A stretch of 14,703 nucleotides of DNA from DATIYW01 sp035517415 (GTDB lineage: Bacteria > Acidobacteriota > Thermoanaerobaculia > Thermoanaerobaculales > Thermoanaerobaculaceae). Positions 6,408 through 12,878 of the stretch are shown piece by piece; positions within the stretch are counted from its first letter, which is position 1; each line of letters starts with the position of its first letter. The position numbers and the translations under genes are program-made. The stretch is from NCBI GenBank assembly GCA_035517415.1, contig DATIYW010000059.1:1-14703 (forward strand), given 5' to 3'. The notes beneath the pieces were generated by a model. That model had not been told where the DNA came from, did no database searches, and saw only the letters and a list, made by a program, of their open reading frames with translations.

Positions 6408-6992
6408 ATGGACCTCGAAGCGGTCGTCGGGCTGGGCAACCCCGGCGCGGAGTACGCGGCGACCCGCCACAACATCGGCTTCCGTGTGGTGGACGAGCTG
6501 GCGCGCCGCTGGCGCATCGCCGCCTGGCGCAGCCGCTACCACGCCCAGGTTGCGCGCCGCGGAGGCGGCCGGGCCGCCTGGCTGGTCAAGCCGCAGACCT
6601 ACATGAACGACTCCGGGGAGGCGCTGGCGCTCTTCTGCGCCGGCGAGGAGCTGCACCCGGCGCAGTGCCTGGTGGTGGTCGACGAGGTCGACCTGCCGCT
6701 CGGGCAGCTCCGCCTGCGCGACCGCGGCGGGCCGGGGACCCACAACGGGCTCCGCTCTCTGGTTGAGGCGGTGGGCGAGGGTTTTGCCCGCCTGCGCGTC
6801 GGGACGCGCGGCGAGCACCCCTGGGACGACCTCGCCGACTACGTGCTCGCGCCGTTCGAGGCGTCGGAGGAGGCGATCGTCGCTGAGTTGGTCGGCCGCG
6901 CCGCCGACTGCGTCGAGGCGGCGCTGCGCTTCGGCACCTCCCGCGCCGCGACCCAGTTCAACCAGGCGGCTGCGCCGCCCCCGGCGGAATGA
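6408..6992 (+). CDS. pth: Peptidyl-tRNA hydrolase
   Basis: Pth cleaves the ester bond of peptidyl-tRNAs that drop off stalled ribosomes and recycles the tRNA. The 194-residue product matches the bacterial family length and keeps the active-site set. Asn11 is in VVGLGNPG, catalytic His21 in ATRHNIGF, Met66-Asn67 in QTYMNDSG, Asp92 in VVVDEVDLPLG, and Asn113 in THNGLRSL. The usual GGHNGL motif reads GGPGTHNGL here, a mild variant. The ATG at 6408 is five residues before VVGLG, as expected, but lacks an obvious Shine-Dalgarno. It is 18 bp after rplY and probably relies on read-through or coupling from it. Neighbouring ychF, which follows pth in Pseudomonas, is missing. Confidence 0.96.
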   Translation: MDLEAVVGLGNPGAEYAATRHNIGFRVVDELARRWRIAAWRSRYHAQVARRGGGRAAWLVKPQTYMNDSGEALALFCAGEELHPAQCLVVVDEVDLPLGQLRLRDRGGPGTHNGLRSLVEAVGEGFARLRVGTRGEHPWDDLADYVLAPFEASEEAIVAELVGRAADCVEAALRFGTSRAATQFNQAAAPPPAE

Positions 6993-7059
6993 GCCGCCGC
7001 CCGGCACGGGTCCGATCGCGCCGCGCGCCGACGGGCTCGGGCCGGTGCCGGCCCGGCGT

Positions 7060-7087
7060 TTGCAATTCCCGCTTCTTGCGCTAGAAT
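7060..7087 (+). promoter_or_regulatory. Sigma-70-like promoter of the rpsF operon
   Basis: TTGCAA at 7060-7065 and TAGAAT at 7082-7087 are 16 bp apart and are the most AT-rich bases in the 169-bp pth-rpsF gap. Transcription from about 7094 would give a ~68-nt leader before rpsF. Confidence 0.6.
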
Positions 7088-7114
7088 TCGCGCTCCGCCG
7101 GGCATGGCGGACAT

Positions 7115-7146
7115 CCTTGCTCCCGTCTCGATGCGGGGGCCGAAGG
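7115..7146 (+). promoter_or_regulatory. Candidate S6:S18 autoregulatory leader hairpin
   Basis: In the predicted rpsF leader, CCTT (7115-7118) pairs with AAGG (7143-7146), and CTCCCG (7120-7125) pairs with CGGGGG (7134-7139, one G-U) around an 8-nt loop. Between the two helices the 3' side carries an unpaired CCG (7140-7142) opposite a single G. A CCG in an asymmetric internal loop is the reported hallmark of the S6:S18 feedback element, which imitates the 16S rRNA site. The Shine-Dalgarno AAGGAG (7151-7156) is only 4 nt away, so bound protein could block initiation. G7119-C7140 could also pair, leaving only CG bulged. The structure is drawn by hand. Confidence 0.45.
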
Positions 7147-7161
7147 CCGAAAGGAGAGACC

Positions 7162-7563
7162 ATGCCGCTCTACGAGATCGGTATCATCCTCAACGCCCAA
7201 CTCGACGAACAGGAGCGCGAGGGGTTCCTCGGCGAGCTCAAGGAGTTACTCGCCAAGGAGGGCGCCACCATCGCCAAGGAGGACGTCTGGGGCAAGCGCA
7301 CCCTCGCTTACGAGATCAAGCACATGCGCGAGGGCTACTACATCTTCTGGCAGTACGAGGCGCCCGGCACCGCGGTGCGGCCGCTGGAGACCAAGCTCAA
7401 GCTCTCCGACCAGGTGCTGCGCTTCCTCCACCTGAACCTCGACCGCGAGACGCAGCGGGCGAAGAAGATGGCGCGGGTGCGTGCGGAGCAGAAGGCCGCG
7501 AAAAAGGCGCACAAGGCCAGCAAGGCCGAGGCGGCGGCTGCCGCCGCGGCGGCGGGGGAGTGA
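7162..7563 (+). CDS. rpsF: 30S ribosomal protein bS6
   Basis: bS6 binds with bS18 to helices 22-23 of 16S rRNA in the platform of the small subunit. The 133-residue product begins MPLYEIGIILNAQLDE and has the family core GATIAKEDVWGKRTLAYEIK, REGYYIFWQYEA and the LSDQVLRFLHLNL helix. The C-terminal ~35 residues are a Lys/Ala-rich tail that ends in a run of Ala before Gly-Glu. ATG 7162 has AAGGAG at 7151-7156. The frame is open far upstream, but the leader promoter and strong SD fix this start. No ssb lies between rpsF and rpsR, in contrast to Bacillus. Confidence 0.97.
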   Translation: MPLYEIGIILNAQLDEQEREGFLGELKELLAKEGATIAKEDVWGKRTLAYEIKHMREGYYIFWQYEAPGTAVRPLETKLKLSDQVLRFLHLNLDRETQRAKKMARVRAEQKAAKKAHKASKAEAAAAAAAAGE

Positions 7564-7566
7564 GCC

Positions 7567-7797
7567 ATGTCGAAGAAGAAGTACTACGTCAAGCGGAAGA
7601 AGACGTGCAAGTTCACGGCCGAGGGGATCGAGTACATCGACTACAAGGACCTCGACCTCATCCGCCAGTACGTCCCGGTCTCGGGCAAGATCCTCCCGCG
7701 CCGCGTCTCCGGCACCAACCCGATCTACCAGCGCAAGCTCACCCGGGCGATTAAGCGCGCCCGCTTGATGGCGCTGCTGCCGTTCCTGGGGGACTGA
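7567..7797 (+). CDS. rpsR: 30S ribosomal protein bS18
   Basis: The 76-residue product has the bS18 core KFTAEGIEYIDYKDLD, SGKILPRRVSG and YQRKLTRAIKRARLMALLPF, and a basic N-terminus (MSKKKYYVKRKKTC). It binds 16S rRNA as a heterodimer with bS6. It begins 3 bp after the rpsF stop, and the G-rich end of rpsF (GGGGGAG) serves as its ribosome-binding site, so the two partners are translationally coupled in equimolar fashion. Confidence 0.97.
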   Translation: MSKKKYYVKRKKTCKFTAEGIEYIDYKDLDLIRQYVPVSGKILPRRVSGTNPIYQRKLTRAIKRARLMALLPFLGD

Positions 7798-7811
7798 GAG
7801 CGCCGCGCCTG

Positions 7812-8771
7812 ATGGCGTCGCAGACTCCCTCGCCGGCGCCGCCGCTCCTGCGATGGTTCGGACCCGGGATGGCGGGCCTGCTGTCGCTGGTGGCGTTCGC
7901 CAGCCTGCCGCTCCTGCCGCTCGTCGGCGCGTTCGTCGCGCTGCTCGCGCCGCTGCCGCTCGTGCACCTGGTCGCCACCGGCCGCCCGTCGTTCCCCGCC
8001 TGGGGGTGGGTCGCCGCCGGGATGGTGGCGGCGACGCTGCTGTTCGAGCTGCCCTGGCTGGTGGCGGTGTGCGTCGGCTACCTGCTGATCGCGGTGTGGC
8101 CGGCGGTGTCGATCGAGATCTGGCTGCGGCGCCCGTGGAGCAGCGGGCGGTGGTCGGCGATCGTGACGCTGGTCGCGCTCGCGGTCGTCCTCGGCGTCTC
8201 GCTCGCCGCGTTCTGGCCCGCCGCGCCGGCCGACCGTCTCGCGCAGATCCTCGACGGGGCCACCGCGCAGGCGCGCGAGATGGTCCGCGGCCTCGGCGTG
8301 GCGGACGGCGGTGGGGAGGAGGTGCTGGCGGCGGTGATGCACTGGACCGCCTACCTGGCGCCGGCGCTGGGGGCGCTCTACGTGCTCTCCGGCGCACTCT
8401 GGCTGCGCCCCCGCCTGCCCCTGCTCGGCCTGCCGCGGGGCGCGGAGCCGTTCGCGCTCTACGCCTCCGAGGAGTGGCTGCCGGTCGGCTTCGCCGCCGG
8501 GGGGCTCGGCTGGGTGTTCCTGCCGGAGCCGGGCAAGTGGCTGGCCGCCAATCTGTTGGTCACCGTGCTCGGATTGTATTTCGTGCACGGTCTCGCTATT
8601 ATCCTGTTCTATCTCGGGCGCCGGCTCGGCGGCAACCGGTGGGTGCGGTTCGGGGTTGCGCTGTTCGCCCTGCAATTGCCGATCGCCCTGGTCTTCTCCG
8701 CACTCGGGCTGGCCGACTCGTTCTTTCGCCTGCGCCGGGGTGGAACGTTGGACGGAGGACAACGAGCATGA
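7812..8771 (+). CDS. DUF2232 (YybS-like) multi-pass membrane protein
   Basis: This is a 319-residue inner-membrane protein with about eight hydrophobic segments (around residues 20-52, probably two; 62-80; 82-99; 115-136; 173-197; 243-266; 279-300). A soluble, charged stretch of ~35 residues lies near 138-170. The C-terminus ends in LGLADSFFRLRR, the type of ending typical of DUF2232/YybS proteins. Location between rpsR and rplI is also characteristic of this family in Firmicutes and deltaproteobacteria such as Geobacter. Its function is unknown; a substrate-specific transporter component has been suggested for relatives. ATG 7812 follows rpsR by 14 bp with only a weak GAG-type SD. The stop overlaps the rplI start as ATGA. 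Confidence 0.8.
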   Translation: MASQTPSPAPPLLRWFGPGMAGLLSLVAFASLPLLPLVGAFVALLAPLPLVHLVATGRPSFPAWGWVAAGMVAATLLFELPWLVAVCVGYLLIAVWPAVSIEIWLRRPWSSGRWSAIVTLVALAVVLGVSLAAFWPAAPADRLAQILDGATAQAREMVRGLGVADGGGEEVLAAVMHWTAYLAPALGALYVLSGALWLRPRLPLLGLPRGAEPFALYASEEWLPVGFAAGGLGWVFLPEPGKWLAANLLVTVLGLYFVHGLAIILFYLGRRLGGNRWVRFGVALFALQLPIALVFSALGLADSFFRLRRGGTLDGGQRA

Positions 8772-9247
8772 AGGTGATTCTCAACGAGCACGTGGAGCAT
8801 CTCGGGGAGCGCGGCGCGACCGTCGAGGTGAAGGCGGGGTTCGCCCGTAACTTCTTGATTCCGAAGGGACTCGCGTACCAGGCCACGACTGCCAACTTCG
8901 CCCGCTTCAAGCAGGAGACGAAGCAATGGGAGGCGAAGGAGGCGGACGCCAAGTCGACGGCCCAGGCGGCGGCGAGCCAGCTCGCCGGCATGGAGCTGAC
9001 GTTCCGCCGGCGTGCCGGCGAAGGCGACGCGCTCTACGGCTCGGTGACGGCCTCCGACATCGCCGAGGCGCTGGCCGAGCGCGGCGTCGAGATCGACCGG
9101 CGCAAGATCGTCCTCACCGCGCATATCAAGCGGCTGGGGACGTTCGACGCGGAGATCCACCTCCATCGCGAGGTGCGGGTCCCGCTCACCCTCCACGTGG
9201 AGCGCGAGGGCGAGCCGGAAGCTCCGGTGGCGGCGCCCGAGGCCTAG
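8768..9247 (+). CDS. rplI: 50S ribosomal protein bL9
   Basis: bL9 is an elongated protein bound at the base of the L1 stalk that helps maintain reading frame. The 159-residue product starts MKVILNEHVEHLGERGATVE and contains VKAGFARNFLIPKGLAY, the N-domain signature. A long central helix follows (residues ~42-76, KQETKQWEAKEADAKS), then a C-terminal domain with GDALYGSVTASDIAEAL. An extra Glu/Pro/Ala tail follows the usual end. ATG 8768 overlaps the DUF2232 stop by 4 bp, with GGAGG at 8754-8758. dnaB, which often follows rplI, is absent; a methyltransferase gene follows instead. Confidence 0.97.
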   Translation: MKVILNEHVEHLGERGATVEVKAGFARNFLIPKGLAYQATTANFARFKQETKQWEAKEADAKSTAQAAASQLAGMELTFRRRAGEGDALYGSVTASDIAEALAERGVEIDRRKIVLTAHIKRLGTFDAEIHLHREVRVPLTLHVEREGEPEAPVAAPEA

Positions 9248-9253
9248 GTCGGC

Positions 9254-11044
9254 GTGAGCACCCCACCCCCGGCCGCGACGTGGCGAGGCCGGCCCCGGGC
9301 GCTGGACGCGCGCGGCCTCCGGGGATGGGTGGCGAGGCTGTGGCGCCGGCTCACGCTGGCGGCGCTACGCCCCGAGCTCGACGGCTTCGCCGAGCACTAC
9401 GAGCGGCAGACGCGCGCGCACACCGAGATCGAGGAGCACCGCGGCCACCTCGCGCTCGAGCTCGCGGCGATCCACGCCGCGCGGACCGAGGCGGCGGCGA
9501 GGCTCTCCGAGCTGACGGCTGCCCTCACCGGCGAGGGCGAGGCGCGTGCGGATCTCCGTCGCCACCTCGAGACCCGCCTGGACCAGGCGATCGCCGAGGT
9601 CGCCGACCTGCGCGCCGCGTTCCTCGAGGTGCGCAGCGAGTTCGAGCGCATCCGCGACGAGCGCCTCGACGCGCTGCAGGCCGCACTCGAGCGGATCGAC
9701 GCGACGCGGGCGGCCGCGGAGGCCGGCCTCCAGGCCGGGATCGAGACGCTCCAGGCCGAGCTCGCCTCGCTGCGCGACGGCCGCGTGCCGGCCGCGGAGC
9801 GATCGCTCGCCTCCGTGTCGGCGGCGGTGGAGCGCGTGCAGGCGGAGCTCGAGGACCTGCGCACGTCCCGTCTGGCCCATGCGGAGGCGGATGTCGAACG
9901 GATCCAGGACGCCGTGACCGTGCTGCAGCGGGAGGTCGAATCGCTGCGCGACGAACGCGTCCCCGGCACTGAGGCCGGTGTCGACGGCTTGCAGCGCGGC
10001 GTGACCGTCCTGCAGGGTGAGATCGAGGCGTTGCGCGACCGGCGCCTCCCGGGCGCGGAAGCCGGTCTGGAGCGACTGCAGGACGGCGTGGACGCCCTGC
10101 AGCGCGAGGTCGAAGGCGTGCGCGACTCCCGCATCCCCGCGATCGAGGCCGGCCTCGGGCGGCTGGAGCGTGCGACCGAGGGCGTGCAGGCGTTCGGCGA
10201 GGAGCTCCGCGACCACCGCCTGCCGGTGCTCTCCGCCCGCGTTGACGCGCTGGTCGCGAGACTCCACGAGGATCTCGCCGCGACCGCCGGGCTGGTGGAG
10301 CGGCTGGCGCAGCGCGAGCCGCTTCGCATCGGCCTGGACCCGGCAACCGAGGAGCGGCTGCCGGCGGCGATCGCCGCCGCGTCGCGCCGCTTCATGGACT
10401 CGTTCCGCGGCACTCGCGAGGAGATCCTCGCGCGCGTCGGCGAGTATCTGCCATTGCTCGGGGGCGCCGGCCCGGTGCTCGACGTCGGCTGCGGCCGCGG
10501 GGAGCTGCTCCAGCGGCTGCGCGAGGCGGGCGTTGACGCGCGCGGCGTCGACAGCGACCCGGCGATGGTGGCGGCGTGCCGGCGCCTCGGCCTCGACGTC
10601 GCGGAAGGGGAGGCTCTCGACACGCTGCGCGGTGCGGCGAAGGGCGAGCTCGGCGCGGTGGCTGCGGTCCACGTGCTCGAGCACCTGCCCGCGGCGCACT
10701 GGACGGCGCTCGTTGTCGCCGCCGCCGAGGCGCTGCGACCGGGCGGCGTGCTACTGGTGGAGTGCCCCAACCCGGAGTCGCTGCGCGTCGGCGCCGACCT
10801 GTTCTGGATCGACCCGACGCACCGCGCGCCGGTCCACCCGGAGGCGCTCGAGTTCGTCGCCCGGGCGGCCGGGCTGGAGATCGCCGAACGGCGCCGCCTC
10901 CACCCGTTCCCGCCCGAGCAGGCGCTCGCCGACCCCGTGCTCCCGGCGCCGGTCGGCGCGCTCGCGCGGCGGCTCGACGACTGGCTCTCTGCGCCGCGCG
11001 ACTTCCTCCTCGTCGCGCGCAAGCCCGCGACCGACAAGGCCTGA
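9254..11044 (+). CDS. Coiled-coil SAM-dependent methyltransferase with 29-residue repeats
   Basis: This is a 596-residue protein starting at GTG 9254, 6 bp after rplI, with a weak SD (AGGTCGG). Residues ~21-45 form a basic amphipathic helix (RGWVARLWRRLTLAALRP) that may touch the membrane. Residues ~50-350 are a coiled coil including six 29-residue repeats (173-346). The class I methyltransferase domain spans ~385-590: RGTREEIL, SAM motif I VLDVGCGRG (408-416), acidic GVDSD (431-435), HVLEHL (473-478), LRPGGVLLVECPNP (494-507) and DPTHRAP (520-526). The last motif, as DPTHRNP, marks a family common in lipopolysaccharide and polysaccharide clusters. Some coiled-coil methyltransferases of that type (such as WbdD) end polymer chains and measure their length; that role is only an analogy here, since no glycosyltransferase lies nearby. 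The substrate is unknown. Confidence 0.88.
   Translation: MSTPPPAATWRGRPRALDARGLRGWVARLWRRLTLAALRPELDGFAEHYERQTRAHTEIEEHRGHLALELAAIHAARTEAAARLSELTAALTGEGEARADLRRHLETRLDQAIAEVADLRAAFLEVRSEFERIRDERLDALQAALERIDATRAAAEAGLQAGIETLQAELASLRDGRVPAAERSLASVSAAVERVQAELEDLRTSRLAHAEADVERIQDAVTVLQREVESLRDERVPGTEAGVDGLQRGVTVLQGEIEALRDRRLPGAEAGLERLQDGVDALQREVEGVRDSRIPAIEAGLGRLERATEGVQAFGEELRDHRLPVLSARVDALVARLHEDLAATAGLVERLAQREPLRIGLDPATEERLPAAIAAASRRFMDSFRGTREEILARVGEYLPLLGGAGPVLDVGCGRGELLQRLREAGVDARGVDSDPAMVAACRRLGLDVAEGEALDTLRGAAKGELGAVAAVHVLEHLPAAHWTALVVAAAEALRPGGVLLVECPNPESLRVGADLFWIDPTHRAPVHPEALEFVARAAGLEIAERRRLHPFPPEQALADPVLPAPVGALARRLDDWLSAPRDFLLVARKPATDKA
9770..10291 (+). repeat. Six tandem 87-bp units encoding 29-residue coiled-coil repeats
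   Basis: Within the methyltransferase, units begin at residues 173, 202, 231, 260, 289 and 318, exactly 29 residues apart. The pattern is [LV]R-x2-R-[LVI]-P-x2-E-A-x-[LV], then LQ...V..LQ.E[VI]E. Units 3 and 4 are the most alike. A diverged copy begins at residue 133 (IRDERLDALQ) and is 40 residues long, that is 29 + 11. Lengths of 29 and 40 fit 7 + 11 + 11 and 7 + 3x11, a mixed heptad/hendecad coiled coil. Confidence 0.85.
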
Positions 11045-11093
11045 GGCGGCACCCGCCGCCGGCGCCCCGTCGCGGCCGTCGCGCCGCCTCAGG
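11040..11093. terminator. Bidirectional hairpin between convergent genes
   Basis: CCTGAGGCGGC (11040-11050) and GCCGCCTCAGG (11083-11093) form a perfect 11-bp stem. The plus-strand gene's TGA (11042-11044) pairs directly with the minus-strand gene's stop (TCA on plus, 11089-11091). A competing smaller hairpin GGCGGC/GCCGCC (11045-11060) is possible. There is no T tract on either side, so intrinsic termination may be weak or of a non-canonical type. Confidence 0.5.
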
Positions 11094-12189
11094 GACGAAG
11101 GTGCTGCCGGAAGAGTTCCTTGAGGGCGAGGAGCACCTGCACGAAGTTGTGCTCCTTGAGGTACTCCTGGAGGTCGCCGTGCGAGCTCCCGCCGCGCAGC
11201 TTGTCCTGCGCCGTCTCGTACAGGCCGAAGAAGTCGGAGACCGGCTTGAGTCCGAGGCGGACGAAGTTCTCGTGGTACCAGTTCGACTCCCGGACCCGCT
11301 CCCACGAGCTGAGCGGGGACGACGAGGGCGAGCCGTTCCACAGGCCGTCCGCCAGCGCGGTGACCTCGTGGTAGAGGGCGGTCAGCACCAGCTTCGGCTC
11401 CCCGCGGCGGAGCGCCTCTGCGAGCTCGTGCGCGTCGACGGACGGAAGCGCCACCGGCGTCGTCGTCGCGCTGCGGGCGGGCTTCGCCGCCACCGCGGAC
11501 GGCGTGTCGTTGGCGGCGGGCTCGGCGGCTGGCGGTGCGGCGGGCTCCGGCGCCGGGTTGGCGACCTCGGAGACCGGGGCCGGCGTGGGCGGGGCCGCTG
11601 GCGCCGGCGTGGGGGGGGCGGCTGCCGGCGCCGTCGTCGCGGGCGGAGCCGTCTTCGCGGGAGAAGGGTTCCCGCCCCGCGGCGCGGAGGCGCTCTCGGG
11701 CTTGGCGGGCGGTGCAGAGCGGGGCGGCCGCACCGAGGCGGCTTCGCCGCCGGGCGCCGCCGACGCACCTTTCTTGAACCGCTCGTCGAAGCTCGCCAGG
11801 AACCCGAGGTCGGCGTCCGACACCGCCCGCGCGTAGGCGATGCGGTTGAGGATGGTGTCGAGCTCGAGGAAGCGGATGCGCAGCACGTTGGCGTCGGGCG
11901 CGAGCGGGAGGAAGCGCTGCAGCAGGCTCGGCGACCCGTTGATGATCTCGTAGAGGTTGGCGAACCCGGCGTAGTCGAGCAGGTCGCTCGAGTCGGAGAG
12001 GTTCCAGTTGATGCTCATCTCCCGGGCCTGGCGCTGCGACAGGTGACCGTGCAGCTCGGCGGGGATCCCGTCCCGCTCCCACGCCTCGGCGAACTCGGCC
12101 CGCAGCACCTCGCGGATGACCTTGCGCAGGCGCTGGAGGATCTCGCTCGAGAGCCGGCATGCGTCGAGGTGCGTGTCGATTCTGCCCAT
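11089..12189 (-). CDS. Unknown protein: degenerate HEPN-like domain, Ala/Pro linker, novel C-terminal domain
   Basis: This is a 366-residue protein in three parts. Residues 1-140 form a helical domain containing SDLLDYAGFANLYEII, then FLELDTILNRIAYARAVSD. The order and spacing recall Swt1-like HEPN domains, where the second motif reads like RN-x3-H. Here it is L114-N115-RIA-Y119, so the Arg and His expected of a HEPN ribonuclease are both replaced. Residues 141-249 are a low-complexity Ala/Pro/Thr linker. Residues 250-366 are a separate helical domain (LVLTALYHEVTALADGLW, SNWYHENFVRLGLKP, DFFGLYETAQDKL) that I do not recognise. No signal peptide is seen, so it is probably cytoplasmic. ATG 12187-12189 has GGAGGAA upstream, 9 bp after the LON gene stop, so the two genes are coupled. 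The HEPN assignment is inference. Confidence 0.75.
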   Translation of the reverse strand: MGRIDTHLDACRLSSEILQRLRKVIREVLRAEFAEAWERDGIPAELHGHLSQRQAREMSINWNLSDSSDLLDYAGFANLYEIINGSPSLLQRFLPLAPDANVLRIRFLELDTILNRIAYARAVSDADLGFLASFDERFKKGASAAPGGEAASVRPPRSAPPAKPESASAPRGGNPSPAKTAPPATTAPAAAPPTPAPAAPPTPAPVSEVANPAPEPAAPPAAEPAANDTPSAVAAKPARSATTTPVALPSVDAHELAEALRRGEPKLVLTALYHEVTALADGLWNGSPSSSPLSSWERVRESNWYHENFVRLGLKPVSDFFGLYETAQDKLRGGSSHGDLQEYLKEHNFVQVLLALKELFRQHLRP

Positions 12190-12190
12190 G

Positions 12191-12197
12191 TTCCTCC
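12191..12197 (-). promoter_or_regulatory. Strong Shine-Dalgarno in the LON/HEPN-like gene junction
   Basis: On the minus strand GGAGGAA (plus 12191-12197) lies 1 base before the ATG as counted from its end, or 3 from GGAGG. It fills the gap between the upstream stop (12199-12201) and this start. Confidence 0.55.
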
Positions 12198-12198
12198 G

Positions 12199-12804
12199 TC
12201 AGTTCCACGGCTTGCTGCTGCGCAGGTGGGCCCAGGGGCGCAGGAACCGCTCGCGGCCCTCCAGTTCGCGCACTGCGACGAGCAGGAGCTTGCCGCGCGT
12301 GCGCGGGTCGGGCACGTTGAGGAACCCTTGCTGCTGCTCCGCCGACAGGCCGAGGTCGGCGGTGATGCTCCAGGTGATCGCGCTGAGGTCGGAGCGCGAG
12401 GCCGGGGCCCGCAACGCCTTGCCCATGCGCTGGCAGAACCGCTCGTAGCGGCCGAGCAGCAGGCGCGCGAGCGAGGAGTCGCGCCTCCCGCCGCCGGCGA
12501 TCTCGGGGAAACGCTCCGCGCGCACCAGCGCGACGTCCTCGCTGACCAGCGAGAGGAGGCGGCAGCGGCTGACGCCGTGCAGGCTGACTCTGGCGGGGCC
12601 CTCGCCGGAGACGAGCGCGGTGACGCCGACCTCGTGGACCGACGAGCCGTCGATCAGCGATGCGACGACGGTGCCGCCGAAGCCGCGGGCGCGCTCCAAG
12701 ATCGCGCGCGACGCCTTGTCCGCCGCGGTAATCCCGAGCATCTCCCCGGGCAGGAGGACGGCCTCCTCGAGCGGATACAGCGGGAGGACGAACGTGCCGC
12801 GCAT
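12199..12804 (-). CDS. Stand-alone LON substrate-binding-domain protein
   Basis: This is a 201-residue protein that begins MRGTFVLPLYPLEEAVLLPG, the first strands of the LON N-terminal (PUA-like) domain. It continues with VGVTALVSGEGPARVSLHG and a C-terminal helical region (LSAEQQQGFLNVPDPRTRGK), as in the N-domain of Lon protease. No AAA+ ATPase or Ser-Lys protease domain follows, so it is not a protease. Single-domain LON proteins are widespread in bacteria, with no settled function. The frame extends upstream to ATG 12853-12855, but that would add 17 Arg/Gly-rich residues ahead of the conserved LPLYPL and would include a -10 element. ATG 12802-12804 is therefore preferred. It has no Shine-Dalgarno within normal distance. 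The HEPN-like gene follows after 9 bp. Confidence 0.85.
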   Translation of the reverse strand: MRGTFVLPLYPLEEAVLLPGEMLGITAADKASRAILERARGFGGTVVASLIDGSSVHEVGVTALVSGEGPARVSLHGVSRCRLLSLVSEDVALVRAERFPEIAGGGRRDSSLARLLLGRYERFCQRMGKALRAPASRSDLSAITWSITADLGLSAEQQQGFLNVPDPRTRGKLLLVAVRELEGRERFLRPWAHLRSSKPWN

Positions 12805-12811
12805 TGTGCGG

Positions 12812-12819
12812 ATTGTATA
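12812..12819 (-). promoter_or_regulatory. -10-like element just before the LON gene (possible leaderless mRNA)
   Basis: The minus strand reads TATACAAT at plus 12812-12819, an isolated AT-rich patch holding TATACA and TACAAT. With TACAAT as -10, transcription would start about 7 nt on, at or one base before the A of ATG 12804. I see no good -35. Confidence 0.45.
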
Positions 12820-12862
12820 CCCTCCCGACGACGCGCCCCGTCGCGGCGTCCGCATCGGAGTG

Positions 12863-12876
12863 CCGCGCTCGCGCGG
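12863..12876 (-). terminator. Short GC hairpin after ccmF
   Basis: Two bases after the ccmF stop, the minus strand reads CCGCGCGAGCGCGG, a 5-6-bp GC stem with a tiny loop and no T tract. It may contribute to termination before the LON promoter, but chance is possible in DNA this GC-rich. Confidence 0.25.
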
Positions 12877-12878
12877 GG

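Noticed and set aside
7120..7160. Riboswitch in the rpsF leader
   Set aside because: The leader is only ~68 nt and holds a single hairpin with a CCG loop, which fits a ribosomal-protein binding site better than any ligand riboswitch that I know.
4452..7163. Very long minus-strand open frame (903 codons) across tRNA-Gln, prs, rplY and pth
   Set aside because: It crosses a tRNA, promoters and three recognised genes, has no recognisable domain, and is His/Arg/Asp-rich shadow sequence.
7567..7797. bS18 with a single N-terminal Cys (KTCKFTAEG) as a lost zinc site
   Set aside because: E. coli bS18 has the same type of sequence (FCRFTAEG), so this is a normal variant.
12805..12855. 17-residue N-terminal extension of the LON-domain protein
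   Set aside because: It is Arg/Gly-rich, precedes the conserved LPLYPL start of the domain, and includes a -10-like element.
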